Positions 23,301-32,959 of a stretch of 51,222 nucleotides of DNA are shown in pieces. The position numbers were made by a program, and so were the translations under genes. The DNA is taken from assembly GCF_003501885.1 (NCBI RefSeq), contig NZ_QWFA01000015.1, forward strand, positions 1 through 51,222. Direction: 5' to 3'. The notes beneath the pieces are model-generated. The model was not told where the DNA came from and ran no database searches. It saw only the letters and a program-made list of their open reading frames with translations. Position 1 is the first letter of the stretch; every line of letters begins with the position of its first letter. This stretch comes from Streptomyces globisporus. Its GTDB lineage: Bacteria > Actinomycetota > Actinomycetes > Streptomycetales > Streptomycetaceae.

Positions 23301-26300
23301 TGGTCGGCCGCCTGACAGGGCTTCCTCCCCAGGACATCGGTGCGCACACCCCGCTCGGAGAGGCGGGCATGAACTCGGTCCGCTTCACCGCCCTCAGCAC
23401 CGAACTGCGCAGGGCCTACGGCATCGAGGTCTACCCGACCGTGTTCTACCGCCGGGGCACGCTCTCCGCGTTGGCGCGGTACCTGTGGGAGGAGCACCCC
23501 GCCGAGCTGTCCGCACGCTTCGTGACCACCGTCCCGGCGCCCGCCGTCGCGGCTTCCACCGCGGCACACCCCGCCGAGGCCGCGGGGGAGCGCGGTCGCG
23601 GTGACGACGTCGCGATCATCGGCATGGCCGGCCGGCTGCCCGGCTCGAACAACCTCGAGGAGTTCTGGGACCACCTCGCAGCGGGGCACGATCTGGTGGG
23701 GGAGGTGCCACCGGACCGCTGGGACCGGGACGACCGCCCGCGCCCGCATGCCCATCGGGGCGGATTCCTCCCCGATGTGGGGCGCTTCGATGCGGCCTTC
23801 TTCGGCATCTCCCCACGTGAAGCGGAACTGATGGACCCACAGCAGCGGCTGATGCTGGAGGTGGCTTGGGAGGCCATCGAGGACGCCGGCTACCGGCCTT
23901 CCGATCTCGCCGGACGGCGCGTCGGGGTGTTCATCGGCGTGGCCAACGCCGACTACCTGGAGGCCCAGCGGGCGGCGGGCATGGAGCCCCGGGGCCACAC
24001 GGCCACCGGTGCGGCGCTCTCGGTCATCCCCAACCGGGTCTCCTATCTGCTGGATCTGCGTGGACCCAGCATCGCCGTCGACACCGCCTGCTCCGGGTCG
24101 CTCACAGCCGTCCACCAGGCGTGCGCCGCGCTCCGCGACGGAACCTGCGATCTGGCCATCGCGGGCGGGGTCAACCTCATTCTCACGCCGAGCGTGTACG
24201 AGGTCCTGAGCCAGGGCGAGATGCTCAGCCCCGACGGCCGCTGCAAGGCCTTCGACAGCCGCGCCGACGGTTACGTGCGCGGCGAGGGCGTCGGCGCGGT
24301 GCTGCTCAAGCCGGGCGACCTGGCCCGGCGTGACGGTGACGCCGTACACGCGGTGGTCAAGGCGGTCGCCGCCAACCACGGCGGTCGCTCGACGTCGCTC
24401 ACCGCCCCCAACCCGGAGGCCCAGGCAGATGTGCTGGCCGAGGCGTACCGTGCTGCGGACGTACCCGTGGAGACCATCGGCTACATCGAGGCGCACGGCA
24501 CGGGCACGGCGCTCGGCGACCCCATCGAGACGGCCGGGCTCAGCATCGCCTTCCGACGGCTGCGTGCCGAGCGCGGGACGACCGCGATGCCGGGTTGTGC
24601 CATCGGGTCGGTGAAGACCAACATCGGCCACCTGGAAGCCGCCGCCGGTATCGCCGGGGTGTTCAAGACCGTGCTCGCGCTGCGGCACGGCACCATTCCG
24701 GCCTCTCTGCACTTCAAGGAAGCGAACCCCTATCTGGAGCTCGACGGCGGACCGTTCGAGGTAGCCGCCACCGCCCGGCCCTGGCCACACCGACGCGATG
24801 CCGCCGGACGCGAACTGCCGCGCCGCGCCGGCGTCAGCTCCTTCGGCTTCGGCGGAGCGAACGCGCACATCGTGCTGGAGGAATCACCCATGCCGGACAC
24901 TCGCGAAGAACGGACGACGCAGCAGTTGTTCGTGCTCTCCGCCCGTACCGCCGAAGCGCTGGACCGATCCGCCCGGAGGCTGACCGACCACCTGACGGAT
25001 CACGAGGTGCCGTCCGGAGATCTCGCCTACACCCTGCAGCTGGGGCGCGAGCCGATGACCCACCGGCTGGCCGTGGTCGCCGACGACAGCGCAGGGCTGC
25101 GGGCCGCACTGGCCGAGCACCTCGCCGGCCGTGCGTCGGCGGTGCGTACCGGGCAGGCCGAGCGAGGCCGGGCTGCGCAGGGGACCACCGCCGGCCGGGA
25201 CCTGGACGCCATCGCCCGCGACTGGCTGGCGGGCGCCGACATCGACTGGGCGGACCTGCACCACGGGGAGGACCGGCGCCGGGTCCATCTGCCCGCCTAC
25301 CCGTTCGCCGGAAATCGGCACTGGTTCGCCTCCGGCACGGCACCGACCGCGGCACCCGAGCCGTCCACGGCGCGGCTGCACCCGACCCTGCTGGACATCG
25401 ACGCGTCCGCCCCCGGGGGCCGGGCTTTCGCCAAGACGCTCACCGGCGAGGAGTTCTTTCTGCGGGACCACATCGTCGGTGGCGAGCCGATGCTCCCCGG
25501 CGTGGCCTACCTGGAGATGGGCAGGCTGGCCGGTGAACTCGCCACCGACAGCCGGGTGTGCGGCGTGGACGAGCTGGTGTGGGCCGCTCCGGTCCGGCTC
25601 GCCCCCGGAGCCGGCGGGCACCGGATCGCGGTACGTGTCACCGGCGACAGCACCGGCGCGTCCTTCGAGGTGCGGACCGCTGAGGACGGATCCCCGGTGC
25701 ACGCGCACGGCAGGCTGCGCTTCGGCGAGGCGGAAACCCGCCCGGCCCGCACCGATCTCACCGACGTGCGCTCGCGCTGTCGGCGCGTCCACACAGGCAC
25801 CAGCTGCTACGACACGTTCTCCCGCTTCGGCTTCGACTACGGCCCGAGCTTCCAGGTGATCGAGGAACTCGCCGTGGGCGAGGACGAAGTGCTGGCGACC
25901 CTGCGGCTGCCCGCGGGGCGCACCGCCGACGCGGACGCGTACGTCTTCCACCCCTCGCTGCTCGACGCTGCCTTGCAGACGGCGAGCAGGCTCGCGCCCG
26001 GCGCCGACGACGGGGTGACCCCGTTGCCGTACCTGCCCTTCTCCCTGGGCTCGGTCCGCCGCTACGCCGAACTTCCCGACGAGCTGTATGCCCACGCCAC
26101 CCCGGCGAGGCGCCCGGCCCCGGCCGGATCGCTCGCCTTCGACGTCGCGCTGCTCGACCGGAACGGCGACGCGGTCGTCGTGATCGACACGTTCACCCTC
26201 CGCGCGGTGCCCGCGCGGGATGCGCTGACCGCGTTCGAGCCGGTGTGGGAACCCGCTCCGCGCACTTCACCGGAGCCGAGCGGGACGGTGCTGGTGCTGG

Positions 26301-29300
26301 ACGCCGGTTCGCACGGGCGCTCCGTGAGCGCGGCCCTGACGGCGGCGGGCGCGGACGCCCGGCTGATCTCGCTGGGCGCCGGATTCGACGCCGACGCGGC
26401 CGTCCGCGCGGCACTGCCCGGGCCCGTTGCCATCGTGCATCTGGCCGGCGAACTCCCCGGCCCCGGCGATGCGGTGGAGCACGGTTTCCACACGGCCATG
26501 AAGTTCCTCCAGGCGTGGCAGCGGGAGCGGCGAGGTGCGCTGCGCTACCTCTACGCCTACCGTGAACCGGCAGCCTCGCCCGCCCATCCGGCGATGGCCG
26601 CGTTCGCCCGATCCGTTCGCCGGGAACACCCCGCGGTCGACTTCGGCCTGCTGGCTGTCGCGGACGACTCGCCGGCCGACGCGGTGGTCGCCGAACTCGC
26701 CGTCGAAGGCGAGCCTGAGGTACGCGTCGAGGCAGGGTCCCGGGCCCGCCGCGGCTGGCGCCGGGTGAGCCTGCCCGCCGCCACCGCATCGGCCTTCACC
26801 GGTTCCGGAGCCCATCTGATCACCGGTGGAACCGGTGCGCTGGGGCTGCTGCTCGCCGAGCATGTCGCTGCCGAGCGGCGCGCCGCCGGAACTCCGGGCG
26901 GCGGGATCGTGCTCGTGGCGCGCACGGCGCCCGGTGCTGCGGCCAGGGCCCGGATCGAGGCCATCGGGGCGCGCGTGGTACTGGCTGATGTCGCCGACGA
27001 AGCAGCGGTGCGTGCCCTGGTCGACGAGGCCCGCCGTCTCCACGGATCGGTGAGCGGCGTTCTGCACGCCGCCGGAGTGCTCAGGGACGGTCTGCTGGAG
27101 CACAAGGAGCGGACCGACGCGGACGCGGTTCTGGCCGCCAAGGTGCACGGGACGGTACTCCTCGACGAGGCGACGCGGGACGAACCGCTCGACTACTTCG
27201 TCGCCTTCTCCTCGGCGGCGGCGGTGTTCGGGAACGTCGGCCAGACCGACTACGCGTACGCCAACGGTTTCCTCGACCACTTCGCCGAGGAGCGGGAGCG
27301 ACGCCGCCGCCGGGGAGTACGGCGGGGCCGCACCCTGGCCGCGGCCTGGCCGGTCTGGGCCGACGGTGGAATGCGGATCGATGCCGCCGGCGAGGAGTAC
27401 ATGACACGGGAGACCGGTCTGCGCCCCTTGCGCACCGGACCGGCACTGGCCGCGCTGGACCGTGCCCTGGCCGCCACCGCCCCGCGACTACTGCTCGCCG
27501 CGGGCGACGAGGCGAAGATCCTCGCGGCCCTCAACGCGACGGCGCCTCGCCCGCGGACGGCCTCCGCCGCACCACGGAACCAGGCCGACGGGCCCGCCCG
27601 GGCCGACGTCTGGGCCCAGGCGGAGCGGTTCGTACTCCGGCTCATGGCGGAGGAACTGAAACTCCCCGCGGAGGAGATAGCCGCCACGGAGCCCTTCGAC
27701 CACTACGGTGTCGACTCGCTGATCACGCTGAGCCTGACCCGCCGGCTCGAGGATCGCTTCGGCCCGCTGTCGAAGACCCTCCTCTTCGAGTACGTGACGG
27801 TCCGAGAGCTGGCCGGCCACCTGGCCACCGCGCACCCCGAAGCGTTCACCGAGCCCGCCCCGGCTCCGGCCGGGCCCGAACAGACCACGCCCGCCGCCAC
27901 GGAGGCCGGCCACGTACGGGCGGACACCGGTTCCAGCCGGCCCCGGGGCCGCTCCGACGACATCGCGATCATCGGTGTGGCGGGCCGCTATCCGGAAGCC
28001 GACGACGTGGACGAGTTCTGGCGCAATCTGCGCGCAGGCCGGGACTCCATCGAGGAGATTCCGGCCGACCGGTGGAACCACGACCGGTTCTACACCACGG
28101 ACAAGTCGGTGCCCGGAAAGACGTACGGCAAATGGGGCGGCTTCATCCGCGACGCCGACAGATTCGACCCGCTGTTCTTCCGCATGTCACAGATCGAGGC
28201 CGAACTCACCGATCCCCAGGAACGGGTGTTCCTGGAGTCCGTCTGGCACCTGCTGGAGGATGCCGGATACACCCGCGAGCAGCTGCGTGGCTCCCGCACC
28301 GGTGTGTTCGTGGGCATGATGTACGGCCAGTACCAGCTCTACGGTGTCCAGGACGCCCTGCGGGGCGAAGGCCTCCCGCCCCACTCGTCCTTCGCCTCGG
28401 TCGCCAACCGGGTGTCGTACTTCTTCGACTTCACCGGCCCCAGCGTCGCCCTGGACACGATGTGCTCCTCCGCGCTCGTCACCATCCACCAGGCATGCCA
28501 GGCCATCCGCGGCGGCGACTGCGACGTCGCAGTCGCCGGTGGTGTCAACATCACCAGCCATCCGGCGAAGTACCTGCAACTGGCGTGGCGTGGATTCCTC
28601 GCCGAGGACGGCCGCTGCCGCAGCTTCGGCGCCGACGGCACGGGATACGTCCCGGCCGAGGGGTCCGGCGCGGTCCTGCTCAAGCGCCTCGACGCGGCGC
28701 TCACCGACGGTGACCGGATCCTGGGCATCGTCAAGTCCTCCTCGGTGAACCATGGTGGTACGGGGCGGGGATTCAACGTGCCCAACCCCAAGGTGCAGGG
28801 CGAACTCATCAGGACCGCGCTCGACCGCGCCGAACTGCGTCCGTCGGACCTGGACTACGTCGAGGCACACGGCACCGGCACCGCGCTCGGAGATCCGGTG
28901 GAGATCACCGGTCTGACGCGGGCCTTCCAGGGCGATGCGCCGGAGCGGCTTCCGATCGGCTCGGTCAAGTCCAACATCGGTCACGCCGAGTCGGCCGCCG
29001 GCGTCGCGGCGGTGACGAAGGTACTGCTTCAGATGCGCCACGGTGAACTGGTCCCCTCGCTCCACTCCGACCAGCTCAACCCCCACATCGATTTCGCGGA
29101 GACCCCGTTCCGGGTCCAGCGCGAACTGGCCCCGTGGCCGCGCCGAGTCCTCGCCGACGGCACGGAGCGACCCAGAACCGCAGGAGTGAGCTCCTTCGGC
29201 GCGGGCGGCACCAACGCCCACGTGATCATCCAGGAGTTCGTCGGCCGACCCGGGCAGCCGGCCGGCCCGGCCGGGCCGCAGCTGGCCGTGCTCTCCGCAC

Positions 29301-32300
29301 GCGAGGCCGACCGCTTGGTCGAGCAGGCGCGCCGCCTCGCGGCGCATCTGCGCGCCGAGGGCGCGGAGCTGGCGCCGCGCGAGGTGGCCTGGACCCTCCA
29401 GACAGGGCGCGAGGCCATGGCGCACCGGCTGGCGGTGAGGTTCGACGACCTGTCCCAGCTGGCCGCGAGCCTGGACGAGTTCGTCGCCGGGGGCCAACCC
29501 GTCGACAGCTGGACCGGGGTGGTGGACCCGCGCCGAAGCGAGGAGAGCGAGCTGCTTGCCGCCGATCCCGCGCGGTACGCCGTGGCCTGGACCGCCGGGC
29601 GGCAGGTCGACTGGGCAGCTCTGCACCACGGAGCACGACCTGCCCGGGTGGCGCTTCCCGGATATCCCTTCGGCGGCGGACGCGTGTGGCTGGCGGCGGC
29701 GGACGCCGAACTGGCGGCGCTCGATGCCGCCGGCCCCGCAGACGGGGGAGTTCTGCTGACCCGTCACTGGGTGCCCGCCGAGCCCACGGCCCGTACCTCC
29801 CTGCCCGGCCGGACCGCGATCCTGACCGCACCGGGTGCCGGTCAGCTGGCCGACCGGCTCGCCGCCGCACTACCGGCCGCCGAGGTGCTCACCACCGAAC
29901 AGCTCACCACCGACCTCGTCACCGGCGCCCGATGGGACCGCTTCGACGCGGTGGTCGACCTCGCAGGCTGCGCCGAGCCGGGCCGGCCCACCGACCATGC
30001 GTCGCTGTCCCCCTGGATGAGCTGGCTGCAACGCCTGGTCGACGAGGGAAAACGCGAGCTGACCGTCCTGCTGGTCTCCAGGGGCACGCCGGACGCGACT
30101 GGCGGTGCGGCACGGGCAGGGCTCTACCGGATGCTCCAGAGCGAGTACCGCCATCTGCGCTCCCGCCATGTGCACATGGGCCAGACGATGGAGGAGCAGC
30201 TGTGCCAGTGGGTGGCCGATGAACTCCGCATCGCCGACTCACCCGCCGACATCGCCTATCGCGACGGCGTCCGGCACCGGGCACAACTGCGCGAGCTGCC
30301 CGCGGAAGACGGGCAGGAGCTCAGGTTCCCCGAAGGGCATGTGTTGTGGGTGACCGGTGGTACGCGCGGCATCGGACTGCTGACAGCGCAGCACTTCGTC
30401 GCCCGGCACGGCGTCCGCAAGCTCGTCCTCACCGGGCGGGAAGAGCTGCCGCCCAGGGCCGAGTGGGCTGCGCACATCAGCACCGACAGCGCCCTGGCGC
30501 GCAAGCTGCGCCCGCTCGCGGAACTGGCGGACCAGGGAGTGGAGCTGGAAGTGCTCGCCGTACCGCTCGACGCATACGAGCCGACCGCCAAGGCGCTCGC
30601 GGACGTGAGGCTCAAGCTCGGGCCCATCGGCGGAGTCGTGCACAGCGCCGGGTTCACCGACGCCGAGAACCCCGCGTTCGTACGGAAGCCGCAGAGCGCC
30701 GTCGAGAGGGTGATCAGTCCAAAGATCTTCGGGCTCGACACGCTCGTCGAGTGCTTCCGTGACGAGCCGCTGAGCCTGTTCGTGCTGTACTCCTCGGTCG
30801 CCGCCGCCGTTCCGGCGCTGGCCGTCGGGCAGAGTGACTACGCCATGGCCAACGGATACCTGGACGCGGTCGCCGAGGCCCGCCCGTACGGCCTTCCCCT
30901 GGTCAGCGTGGAGTGGCCGAGCTGGAAGGACACCGGCATGGGGGAGGCACGCAGCGCCGCCTACCAGGCGTCGGGGCTGGCCTCCCTCTCGGACCGGCAG
31001 GGACTGGCCCTGCTGGACCGAGCGATCACGAGCGGCGCCCGTGTGGTCCTGCCCGCGGTGGTGAGGCCGGACGCCGACTGGCGCCCCGACCGGCTGACGA
31101 ACCGCCGCCTGGACGAGCCGCCCACGCGGCCGCAGCCTCCGGCAGGACCCGCGGAACCGTCCACATCGGCCGCGGCGGCCATCGCGGCATCGGCCGAGTC
31201 CCCGGCGCCGGCCGCACACCCGGTGTCCACCGCCGCGGATCACGGGGCGGTCGACGCGGTGACCTTGTGGCTTCTCGACCGGTTCGCCGCCGAACTGCGC
31301 TTCGACCGCGACCGGCTGAGCGGTGACGTCCCGATGCACGACTACGGCATCGATTCGATCCTCGTCACCCAACTCGTACAGGAGCTCGGCAAGCGGCTCG
31401 ACGTCTCCATCGACCCCTCGGCGTTCTTGGAGCACCCGACTGCCGACGGGTTCGCGGAGTACCTCGCCAAGGAGCACGGCGATGCGCTCGTCGCAGCCTT
31501 CGGCCGGTCCGGATCCACCGTTCCCGCGCACGCGGCGGCAGCGGTGGCGGGCGTCGGCGCGGCCCCCCGTTCCGAGGCGCTCGCCGGCAGCCCGGTGAGC
31601 GGCGGGGACGACATCGCGGTGATCGGTCTGTCGTGCAGATTCCCGGGCGCCGGGTCCGCAAGCGAGTACTGGGAGCTGCTGCGGCAGGGCCGGTCCGAGC
31701 TGCGGCCCGTTCCCGAGCAGCGCTTCGGCCGGCCGGTCGAGTACCACGCAGGGCTGTTGGACCACGTACTGCGCTTCGATCCCGAGTCGTTCCTGCTGTC
31801 CGAGGAGGACGTCGCGGCCATGGACCCGCAGGCGCTGCTGCTGCTGGAGGAGGTGAACAGCGCTGTGTACCACGCCGGATACGAACCCGCCGAGCTCAAG
31901 GGCCGCCGGATCGGCGTGTACGTCGGTGGCCGGGCGGCTCACATGCCGGATGGCGCGCGGCTGGGTCGGGCGAAGAATCCGGTGGTGGTCACGGGGCAGA
32001 ACTACCTCTCCGCCAACATCTCGCAGTTCTTCGACTTCCGTGGCCCCAGCGTGGTGGTCGACACAGCCTGCTCGTCCGCTTTGGTGGCGATGGACACGGC
32101 CGTGCGGGCCCTGAGCGCATCGGACATCGAGTCGGCCGTGGTCGCCGGGGTGAGTCTGCTCGCCGACGACCGGCCGTACCAGGTGTTCGGGCAGCGCCGC
32201 CTCCTCAACGCGGGCGCCGAGTTCCACATGTTCGATCGCAGGGCGGCCGGGCTGATCCTCGGTGAGGGCGTCGGCGCAGTCATCCTCAAGCGGCTGGACC

Positions 32301-32959
32301 AGGCGGAGGCCGACGGGGACCGGGTGCTCGCGGTCCTCAACGGCATCGCCGTCAACAACGACGGTCGAACCGCGGGTCCGGCCACCCCGAACCTGGACGC
32401 GCAGAAAGAAGTGATGGCCGAGGCGCTGGCTCGCAGCGGTCACGGTCCGCAGGACGTCGGCTGGATCGAGGTCAACGGCTCCGGAACGACCGTCACCGAT
32501 CTGCTGGAACTCAAGGCGATCGAGGCGGTCTACGGAGCGGGAGCCACCCGGCCGGTCGCCCTCGGGTCCGTCAAGCCGAACATCGGCCACCCACTGGCCG
32601 CGGAAGGCATGGCCGCCTTCATCAAGGTCGTCCTGATGCTCCACCACGGGGAGCAGGTGCCTTTCGGTTCCGGGCAGGAGCCGTTGGACCACTTCGACCT
32701 GACCGCCTCGCCGCTGTACTTCCCCAGGGGGACGCGGCGGCCGTGGCCACAGTCCGCCGAGCTCGCTGCCATCAACTGCTTCGCGGACGGCGGCACCAAC
32801 GCCCACGTGGTGCTCGCCCCCTCGCCCGCGGGCCGGCACGGCACCAGGCAACCACTGCCGGAACCCGTACTCAACCGGAGGATCGTCATCAGGGGAGCCG
32901 AAACGCCCACGGAGTCCGCGGCACGTGCCGGCGGCCTTTTCTGGGACACCTTCCGGTGA
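11393..32959 (+). CDS. Hybrid cis-AT/trans-AT PKS-NRPS megasynthase (7188 residues)
   Basis: ATG 11393 follows the previous stop by 2 nt, with AAGG at 11381-11384. The N-terminus ([19 protein letters not shown]) is a cis-AT coiled-coil docking segment that should receive the chain from the preceding PKS. Domain order: KS-AT-DH-KR-ACP (Cys209, Ser652, ACP Ser1659); KS-degenerate ACP-cMT-ACP (Cys1890, Ser2894); C-A-PCP (HHLVIDG at 3128-3134, Ser3995); KS-DH-KR-ACP (Cys4233, His4693, Ser5442); KS-KR-ACP (Cys5691, Ser6655); terminal KS (Cys6893, no HGTGT His). Only the first module has its own AT; the later PKS modules need the trans-acting AT encoded immediately downstream. There is no thioesterase. 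The stop overlaps the next start by 4 nt (GTGA), so the two are probably translationally coupled. Confidence 0.95.
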   Translation: MSDQKLLDYLKRVTTELRQTRRKLAEVESAGQGPDDDPVAIVGMACRYPGGVSSPEELFQLTVDGVDAVSGFPANRGWDLDGLYDPDPGRTGRSYTRHGGFLHDAAEFDAGPFGMSPKEALTTDPQQRLLLQSCWEAMENARIAPSSLHGSRTGVFAGVMYSDYASLTGQDTGGLEGHLFTGSLPSVASGRIAYTFGLEGPAVTVDTACSSSLVSLHLAAQSLRAGECSLALAGGVTVMSTPRTFVEFSRQRALSADGRCKPFSDSADGTGWAEGVGVLVLERLSDARRNGHPVLALVRGSAVNQDGASSGLTAPNGPSQERVIRQALASAGLSTADVDAVEAHGTGTTLGDPIEAQALLATYGQDRAEPLRLGSLKSNIGHTQAAAGVAGVIKMVLAMREGVLPRTLHADIPSRHVEWSSGAVELLAEQRAWPEVGRPRRAGVSAFGVSGTNAHVIIEQAPTAEADDTGPTARTPAPVVVSGVTATALRTQAARLRRWVESHEELNPVDVGFSTVTTRSALDHRGVVVAGDRDELLAGLAALSTGEPADGVVEGSVAPESGVVWVFPGQGSQWAGMAGGLGESFPAFATRMEECERALSGLVDWSLSEVLDDEEALKRVDVVQPALWAVMVSLAALWRSLGLEPSAVVGHSQGEIAAACAAGGLSLEDGARVVVLRSRALLEIAGAGGMVSLALSPDDTAALLEPWDGQVSVAALNGPQSTVVSGTADALEELLEHCEREGIRARRIPVDYASHSAQVERIRDRILDDLAGVSPRSGSIPFHSTLTGGLLDTDRLDAAYWYENLRNTVRFESVVDGLLNEGHRTFVECSPHPVLAVGIEETAQNADHSALVVGSLRRDEDTTRQLLRSVAELHTRGVVVDWQQVFTGTGARTVRLPTYAFRSKPYWLRAPKPLLNTATELAEGEQTLMTGRLSLGSYPWLTDHRVHGRAVVPGTALLEMALQTGYAIEELTLQAPVVVPEQGEVEIQALVGTADDDGYRPLRMYARGPGSDWRLHASGTLTESGGPREEAPNPAQWPPAGARRVDLSSWYDDLAAQGLEYGPGFRGLRALWRHGDELFAEASLDSAVRPALLDAALHALDLKTTPALPFSWNDVRRLDQDPAAEISRVRVRLTPQQDGSVALHVADGTGHGVLSVGGLSLRPLESMSFDTAGRGALFEVAWHPLPTDADRSGTGAAADAAGVTLLRCPDVQGELPTRVRTMTSAVLDELHDRLAETETGNAPLVVATRHAVADDAGTAAQVDPAAAAVWGLVRSAQTEHPDRIVLVDTDDPEALPQLLPAVLAAGEPQLLLRDGRMRVPALERLTPPVTPAASPFTTDGTVLITGASGTLGGLVARHLVAEHGVRHLLLVSRRGSSALADELTALGASATSAVCDVSDREALAELLTAIPQDRPLRGVVHAAGVLDDGVIGSLTPQRLSAVLAAKADAAWHLHELTLGLDLSAFVMFSSIAATLGTAGQGNYAAANAFLDALAHHRRGSGLPAHSLGWGLWAERSGLTGQLDDADLARLSGAGVRPLGTEEGLGLLDAALGADRAHLLPVRLDLTALDSTAGTLPPLLRALAPSPPPRRRAVLASPPVASSGDPAADSDGPDFRGMPEADRERLVGELVRREVAAVLTYDSAADIAPDAEFQRLGFTSLAALELRNKLSVRTGLRLPATMVFEYRTPRALAGFLAGKLSGGEEKARVAAPGGTGAEERGDDRIAVIGVAGRYPLAGTVSELWDNLAEGRHCISEVPADRWDAEAHHDRTGARGSYSRWAGFIDGVDMFDPLFFHISPADAEAMDPQERLFLETAAATLDDAGYPAATLAAQGPVGVFVGVMNSDYEWMAGEANALGVPTEAHSRHWSVANRVSHAFDFAGPSLAVDTACSASLTAIHLACQSIRSGECTAAIAGGVNLILHPKHLRGLAQAGMLSHDDRLKAFGADADGFVDGEGVGAVLLKPLSAALVDGDRVLGVIRGSAINSGGNAGGYTVPNPVAQSGVMRTALDRARVGADSIGYVEAHGTGTLLGDPIEIVGLVDAFGGRIDPARRAQRPTVAIGSVKTNIGHLESAAGIAGLTKVLLQFRHRMLAPSLNSVRLNPEIDFTTTPFEVQQTLRPWQRLEQSDSDPERASGVLPLRAVVSSFGAGGANACVVMEEYLPADSPQPVDDGTDQLLVLSAKSEDRLRASAGDLAAFLRRGTSGRAATEDPLTDARRRCLRLAAELAGVEPESVDLATDLVDLGFGVAERAHYYSLLASELGTALPPAATMAETLGDVARAVAGIGTGTRGGESPQGSESVRDAEQTPLRLPDVAHTLQAGRTAHEFRLALPALTVAEAARLLQSYAEGETDDRISTGVVDRNPVALSAEEAVALEQALSRRDLAAVGERWVSGAGIDWSRITSPAARRVELPGYPFARKRLWIGRPAAVGHAPGTGRASEADAPVVDGRMSRPEDPAAATGAGTEVSQAVTQVLAGFARLDEASVHGVFTVYQRMGVFQRSGERYHSGELRSALRIRNKFQRLHEALLGLLVTAGYLTREGDHVITTAAVGDADGTAAADRWEAELDRVSAQYPDIEPTVTLNREFLRVYPPLLRGELVGTEVMFPGTSMQLVENLYKGNPLTDFFNGLLAEAVRQYLATRLPRLADHETVEVLELGAGTGATSERVLPVLAGHPGRVNYTFTDISPRFLEHGRERFAAHHPFMRFQLLNLERGLSEQNFAPGSVDVVLATNVVHATRNLRATLRKAKALLKPGGLLVLNELTAIRPYLTVGGGVMEGWWAFQDEETRIPDSPLASPDSWLRLLAEEGYAQARAISADGTDLGQHVLIAESLGAERDAKPGVPAAPGTATTEAQPAVADGLGDRLRELLERVLKLDVRIDPDRALADYGFDSLSGMKIVAAVDDSFGVSIPLEEFFESATLRELAAHLASGWLAEAVAGTTEPTTVSSTAPPAEEPDRATVAAPAKDGSALVASAPPGVLSAAQGVLRPRRDAELSTHRLSEGQRALWVIEQIAPGNHAYNLPLAFWLDRDTDMLALRVVLQDVLDRHEELRATVRTGEDGPFIRIAAEPELAFQQVFLNSATDSDLRDRIRTDARRPFDLAGGPLARATLYTLGDGRQALVLSVHHLVIDGVSIPLLVAEVERGYRALQEGRPLPTGRPARTFADYVAWQRDLLAGPDAERLRAYWVERLRGRQTSTPLTFDRPRPSVPSFRGASLEGRVPSAVADRARALAAAERTSLSSVMLAAFFSLLARYSGQTDIAVGTPTAGRPAEGYDDVLGYFMNMVVLAETVDDDEPFRALTRRVHRMVLGALEHSDYPLITLAEELKKEGPGTSGPLFNVAYYFHNWARDLSHDGVIRGQVEGVHQEGEFDLTLDLVEEAEGCRYTLKYNPDLFDAVTVERLGDHFVTLLASAVGAPATLVGELDLLTGGERARLTQPMDADYPADSLVWDLVLRQAEARPEAVAVRYEDTVLSYRRLTERVRALAARLTSAGVGRGRTVGVLLPRDADLPVALLAVQAAGGTYVPLDPAYPQQRLAYMAEDAGLHVLLTHSTVESASGSAVPRLLIDEDRQPPAAPSPGAAGPLDTAYIIYTSGSTGRPKGVRVPHRALTNFCWSMAREPGFGPRDTLLALTTVCFDISGLELYLPLISGGTVEIVPTEVAQDGLRLREAIERSPATVIQATPATWNMLLAAGWQGNPELTVVCGGEALPAATAQALLAANREVWNLYGPTETTIWSAASRLERGDRVTIGTPIANTSLYVLDKASRPVPTGVAGELYIGGHGVADGYLGRPELTAERFLPDPFAAAPEARMYRTGDLVRELADGRIAYLGRIDSQVKVRGFRIELEEIESTLRRLAGVRDAVVVARGEQDGDRLLLACYVLDDGAAEPSREQLAAWLPAHMIPDALVRVNGFPYTLNEKVDRATLATLPLAELRARFGAAGSEHPPAPAEPGSRPEALVTELAQMVGRLTGLPPQDIGAHTPLGEAGMNSVRFTALSTELRRAYGIEVYPTVFYRRGTLSALARYLWEEHPAELSARFVTTVPAPAVAASTAAHPAEAAGERGRGDDVAIIGMAGRLPGSNNLEEFWDHLAAGHDLVGEVPPDRWDRDDRPRPHAHRGGFLPDVGRFDAAFFGISPREAELMDPQQRLMLEVAWEAIEDAGYRPSDLAGRRVGVFIGVANADYLEAQRAAGMEPRGHTATGAALSVIPNRVSYLLDLRGPSIAVDTACSGSLTAVHQACAALRDGTCDLAIAGGVNLILTPSVYEVLSQGEMLSPDGRCKAFDSRADGYVRGEGVGAVLLKPGDLARRDGDAVHAVVKAVAANHGGRSTSLTAPNPEAQADVLAEAYRAADVPVETIGYIEAHGTGTALGDPIETAGLSIAFRRLRAERGTTAMPGCAIGSVKTNIGHLEAAAGIAGVFKTVLALRHGTIPASLHFKEANPYLELDGGPFEVAATARPWPHRRDAAGRELPRRAGVSSFGFGGANAHIVLEESPMPDTREERTTQQLFVLSARTAEALDRSARRLTDHLTDHEVPSGDLAYTLQLGREPMTHRLAVVADDSAGLRAALAEHLAGRASAVRTGQAERGRAAQGTTAGRDLDAIARDWLAGADIDWADLHHGEDRRRVHLPAYPFAGNRHWFASGTAPTAAPEPSTARLHPTLLDIDASAPGGRAFAKTLTGEEFFLRDHIVGGEPMLPGVAYLEMGRLAGELATDSRVCGVDELVWAAPVRLAPGAGGHRIAVRVTGDSTGASFEVRTAEDGSPVHAHGRLRFGEAETRPARTDLTDVRSRCRRVHTGTSCYDTFSRFGFDYGPSFQVIEELAVGEDEVLATLRLPAGRTADADAYVFHPSLLDAALQTASRLAPGADDGVTPLPYLPFSLGSVRRYAELPDELYAHATPARRPAPAGSLAFDVALLDRNGDAVVVIDTFTLRAVPARDALTAFEPVWEPAPRTSPEPSGTVLVLDAGSHGRSVSAALTAAGADARLISLGAGFDADAAVRAALPGPVAIVHLAGELPGPGDAVEHGFHTAMKFLQAWQRERRGALRYLYAYREPAASPAHPAMAAFARSVRREHPAVDFGLLAVADDSPADAVVAELAVEGEPEVRVEAGSRARRGWRRVSLPAATASAFTGSGAHLITGGTGALGLLLAEHVAAERRAAGTPGGGIVLVARTAPGAAARARIEAIGARVVLADVADEAAVRALVDEARRLHGSVSGVLHAAGVLRDGLLEHKERTDADAVLAAKVHGTVLLDEATRDEPLDYFVAFSSAAAVFGNVGQTDYAYANGFLDHFAEERERRRRRGVRRGRTLAAAWPVWADGGMRIDAAGEEYMTRETGLRPLRTGPALAALDRALAATAPRLLLAAGDEAKILAALNATAPRPRTASAAPRNQADGPARADVWAQAERFVLRLMAEELKLPAEEIAATEPFDHYGVDSLITLSLTRRLEDRFGPLSKTLLFEYVTVRELAGHLATAHPEAFTEPAPAPAGPEQTTPAATEAGHVRADTGSSRPRGRSDDIAIIGVAGRYPEADDVDEFWRNLRAGRDSIEEIPADRWNHDRFYTTDKSVPGKTYGKWGGFIRDADRFDPLFFRMSQIEAELTDPQERVFLESVWHLLEDAGYTREQLRGSRTGVFVGMMYGQYQLYGVQDALRGEGLPPHSSFASVANRVSYFFDFTGPSVALDTMCSSALVTIHQACQAIRGGDCDVAVAGGVNITSHPAKYLQLAWRGFLAEDGRCRSFGADGTGYVPAEGSGAVLLKRLDAALTDGDRILGIVKSSSVNHGGTGRGFNVPNPKVQGELIRTALDRAELRPSDLDYVEAHGTGTALGDPVEITGLTRAFQGDAPERLPIGSVKSNIGHAESAAGVAAVTKVLLQMRHGELVPSLHSDQLNPHIDFAETPFRVQRELAPWPRRVLADGTERPRTAGVSSFGAGGTNAHVIIQEFVGRPGQPAGPAGPQLAVLSAREADRLVEQARRLAAHLRAEGAELAPREVAWTLQTGREAMAHRLAVRFDDLSQLAASLDEFVAGGQPVDSWTGVVDPRRSEESELLAADPARYAVAWTAGRQVDWAALHHGARPARVALPGYPFGGGRVWLAAADAELAALDAAGPADGGVLLTRHWVPAEPTARTSLPGRTAILTAPGAGQLADRLAAALPAAEVLTTEQLTTDLVTGARWDRFDAVVDLAGCAEPGRPTDHASLSPWMSWLQRLVDEGKRELTVLLVSRGTPDATGGAARAGLYRMLQSEYRHLRSRHVHMGQTMEEQLCQWVADELRIADSPADIAYRDGVRHRAQLRELPAEDGQELRFPEGHVLWVTGGTRGIGLLTAQHFVARHGVRKLVLTGREELPPRAEWAAHISTDSALARKLRPLAELADQGVELEVLAVPLDAYEPTAKALADVRLKLGPIGGVVHSAGFTDAENPAFVRKPQSAVERVISPKIFGLDTLVECFRDEPLSLFVLYSSVAAAVPALAVGQSDYAMANGYLDAVAEARPYGLPLVSVEWPSWKDTGMGEARSAAYQASGLASLSDRQGLALLDRAITSGARVVLPAVVRPDADWRPDRLTNRRLDEPPTRPQPPAGPAEPSTSAAAAIAASAESPAPAAHPVSTAADHGAVDAVTLWLLDRFAAELRFDRDRLSGDVPMHDYGIDSILVTQLVQELGKRLDVSIDPSAFLEHPTADGFAEYLAKEHGDALVAAFGRSGSTVPAHAAAAVAGVGAAPRSEALAGSPVSGGDDIAVIGLSCRFPGAGSASEYWELLRQGRSELRPVPEQRFGRPVEYHAGLLDHVLRFDPESFLLSEEDVAAMDPQALLLLEEVNSAVYHAGYEPAELKGRRIGVYVGGRAAHMPDGARLGRAKNPVVVTGQNYLSANISQFFDFRGPSVVVDTACSSALVAMDTAVRALSASDIESAVVAGVSLLADDRPYQVFGQRRLLNAGAEFHMFDRRAAGLILGEGVGAVILKRLDQAEADGDRVLAVLNGIAVNNDGRTAGPATPNLDAQKEVMAEALARSGHGPQDVGWIEVNGSGTTVTDLLELKAIEAVYGAGATRPVALGSVKPNIGHPLAAEGMAAFIKVVLMLHHGEQVPFGSGQEPLDHFDLTASPLYFPRGTRRPWPQSAELAAINCFADGGTNAHVVLAPSPAGRHGTRQPLPEPVLNRRIVIRGAETPTESAARAGGLFWDTFR
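11500..16500 (+). other. PKS module 2: KS-AT(methylmalonyl)-DH-KR-ACP, last cis-AT module
   Basis: Residues about 37-1700. KS Cys209; AT with GHSQG (Ser652) and YASHS (methylmalonyl); DH with [11 protein letters not shown] and LDAALH; KR with GASGTLGG and LDD (B-type); ACP with LGFTS (Ser1659). Expected product is a 2,4-dimethylhepta-2,4-dienoyl triketide. Long stretches of DNA are nearly identical to module 1, which points to duplication or gene conversion. Confidence 0.9.
16550..20190 (+). other. PKS module 3: trans-AT KS-(degenerate ACP)-cMT-ACP
   Basis: Residues about 1720-2935. KS has DTACSAS (Cys1890), HGTGT and NIGH, and ends in a trans-AT type linker ([10 protein letters not shown]). 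No AT follows. The C-methyltransferase has LELGAGTGA near residue 2655 and NVVHATRNL further on. The ACP serine is Ser2894 (YGFDS). With no KR, the beta-carbon should stay a ketone while the alpha-carbon is methylated once or twice. Confidence 0.88.
18040..18260 (+). other. Degenerate ACP-like domain inside the post-KS linker of module 3
   Basis: Residues about 2217-2290 have the full ACP helix pattern, but at the attachment site LGFDSL is replaced by LGFGVA. Val2248 (codon 18134-18136) occupies the serine position, so it cannot carry phosphopantetheine. It sits within the KS-associated linker, between the LLVLSAK and VAHTLQAGR segments, rather than at the end of a module. Confidence 0.75.
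20384..23500 (+). other. NRPS module 4: C-A-PCP, predicted glycine
   Basis: C domain residues about 2998-3435 with intact HHLVIDG. A domain about 3443-3935 with A3 [12 protein letters not shown]5 LYGPTETT, A7 YRTGDLV, A8 [13 protein letters not shown] and A10 NEKVDR (Glu replaces the usual Gly; the Lys is kept). Aligned by eye to GrsA, the specificity residues read D-I-L-Q-V-G-L-I-W-K, one conservative change from a code commonly assigned to glycine. PCP Ser3995 is in GMNSV. It should amidate the polyketide with glycine. Confidence 0.85.
23600..27830 (+). other. PKS module 5: trans-AT KS-DH-KR-ACP
   Basis: KS Cys4233 (DTACSGS) with intact HGTGT and NIGH. DH has His4693 in [11 protein letters not shown] and a later LDAALQ. 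KR has GGTGALG and an active-site Ser/Tyr stretch ending YAYANGF. ACP Ser5442 is in YGVDS. It should add malonate to glycine and give a 4-amidobut-2-enoyl unit. Confidence 0.9.
27955..31480 (+). other. PKS module 6: trans-AT KS-KR-ACP
   Basis: KS has Cys5691 in the unusual context DTMCSSA, with HGTGT and NIGH intact. A long KR structural half precedes the Rossmann TGGTRGIG near nt 30355. The Ser/Tyr motif ends in YAMANGY. ACP Ser6655 is in YGIDS. There is no DH, so a beta-hydroxy acyl product is expected at this point. Confidence 0.9.
31608..32850 (+). other. Terminal non-elongating KS (KS0)
   Basis: Residues about 6740-7150. Cys6893 (DTACSSA) and the NIGH His are present, but the HGTGT box reads NGSGT with Asn7028 (codon 32474-32476), so decarboxylative condensation should not occur. 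The region before the active site is shorter than in the other KS domains of this protein. Only about 35 residues follow, ending FWDTFR, so the module continues on another polypeptide. Confidence 0.88.

Noticed and set aside
19805..24868. 1687-codon - strand open frame opposite the cMT, C-A-PCP and KS region
   Set aside because: It is antisense to conserved domains and has no family signature of its own.
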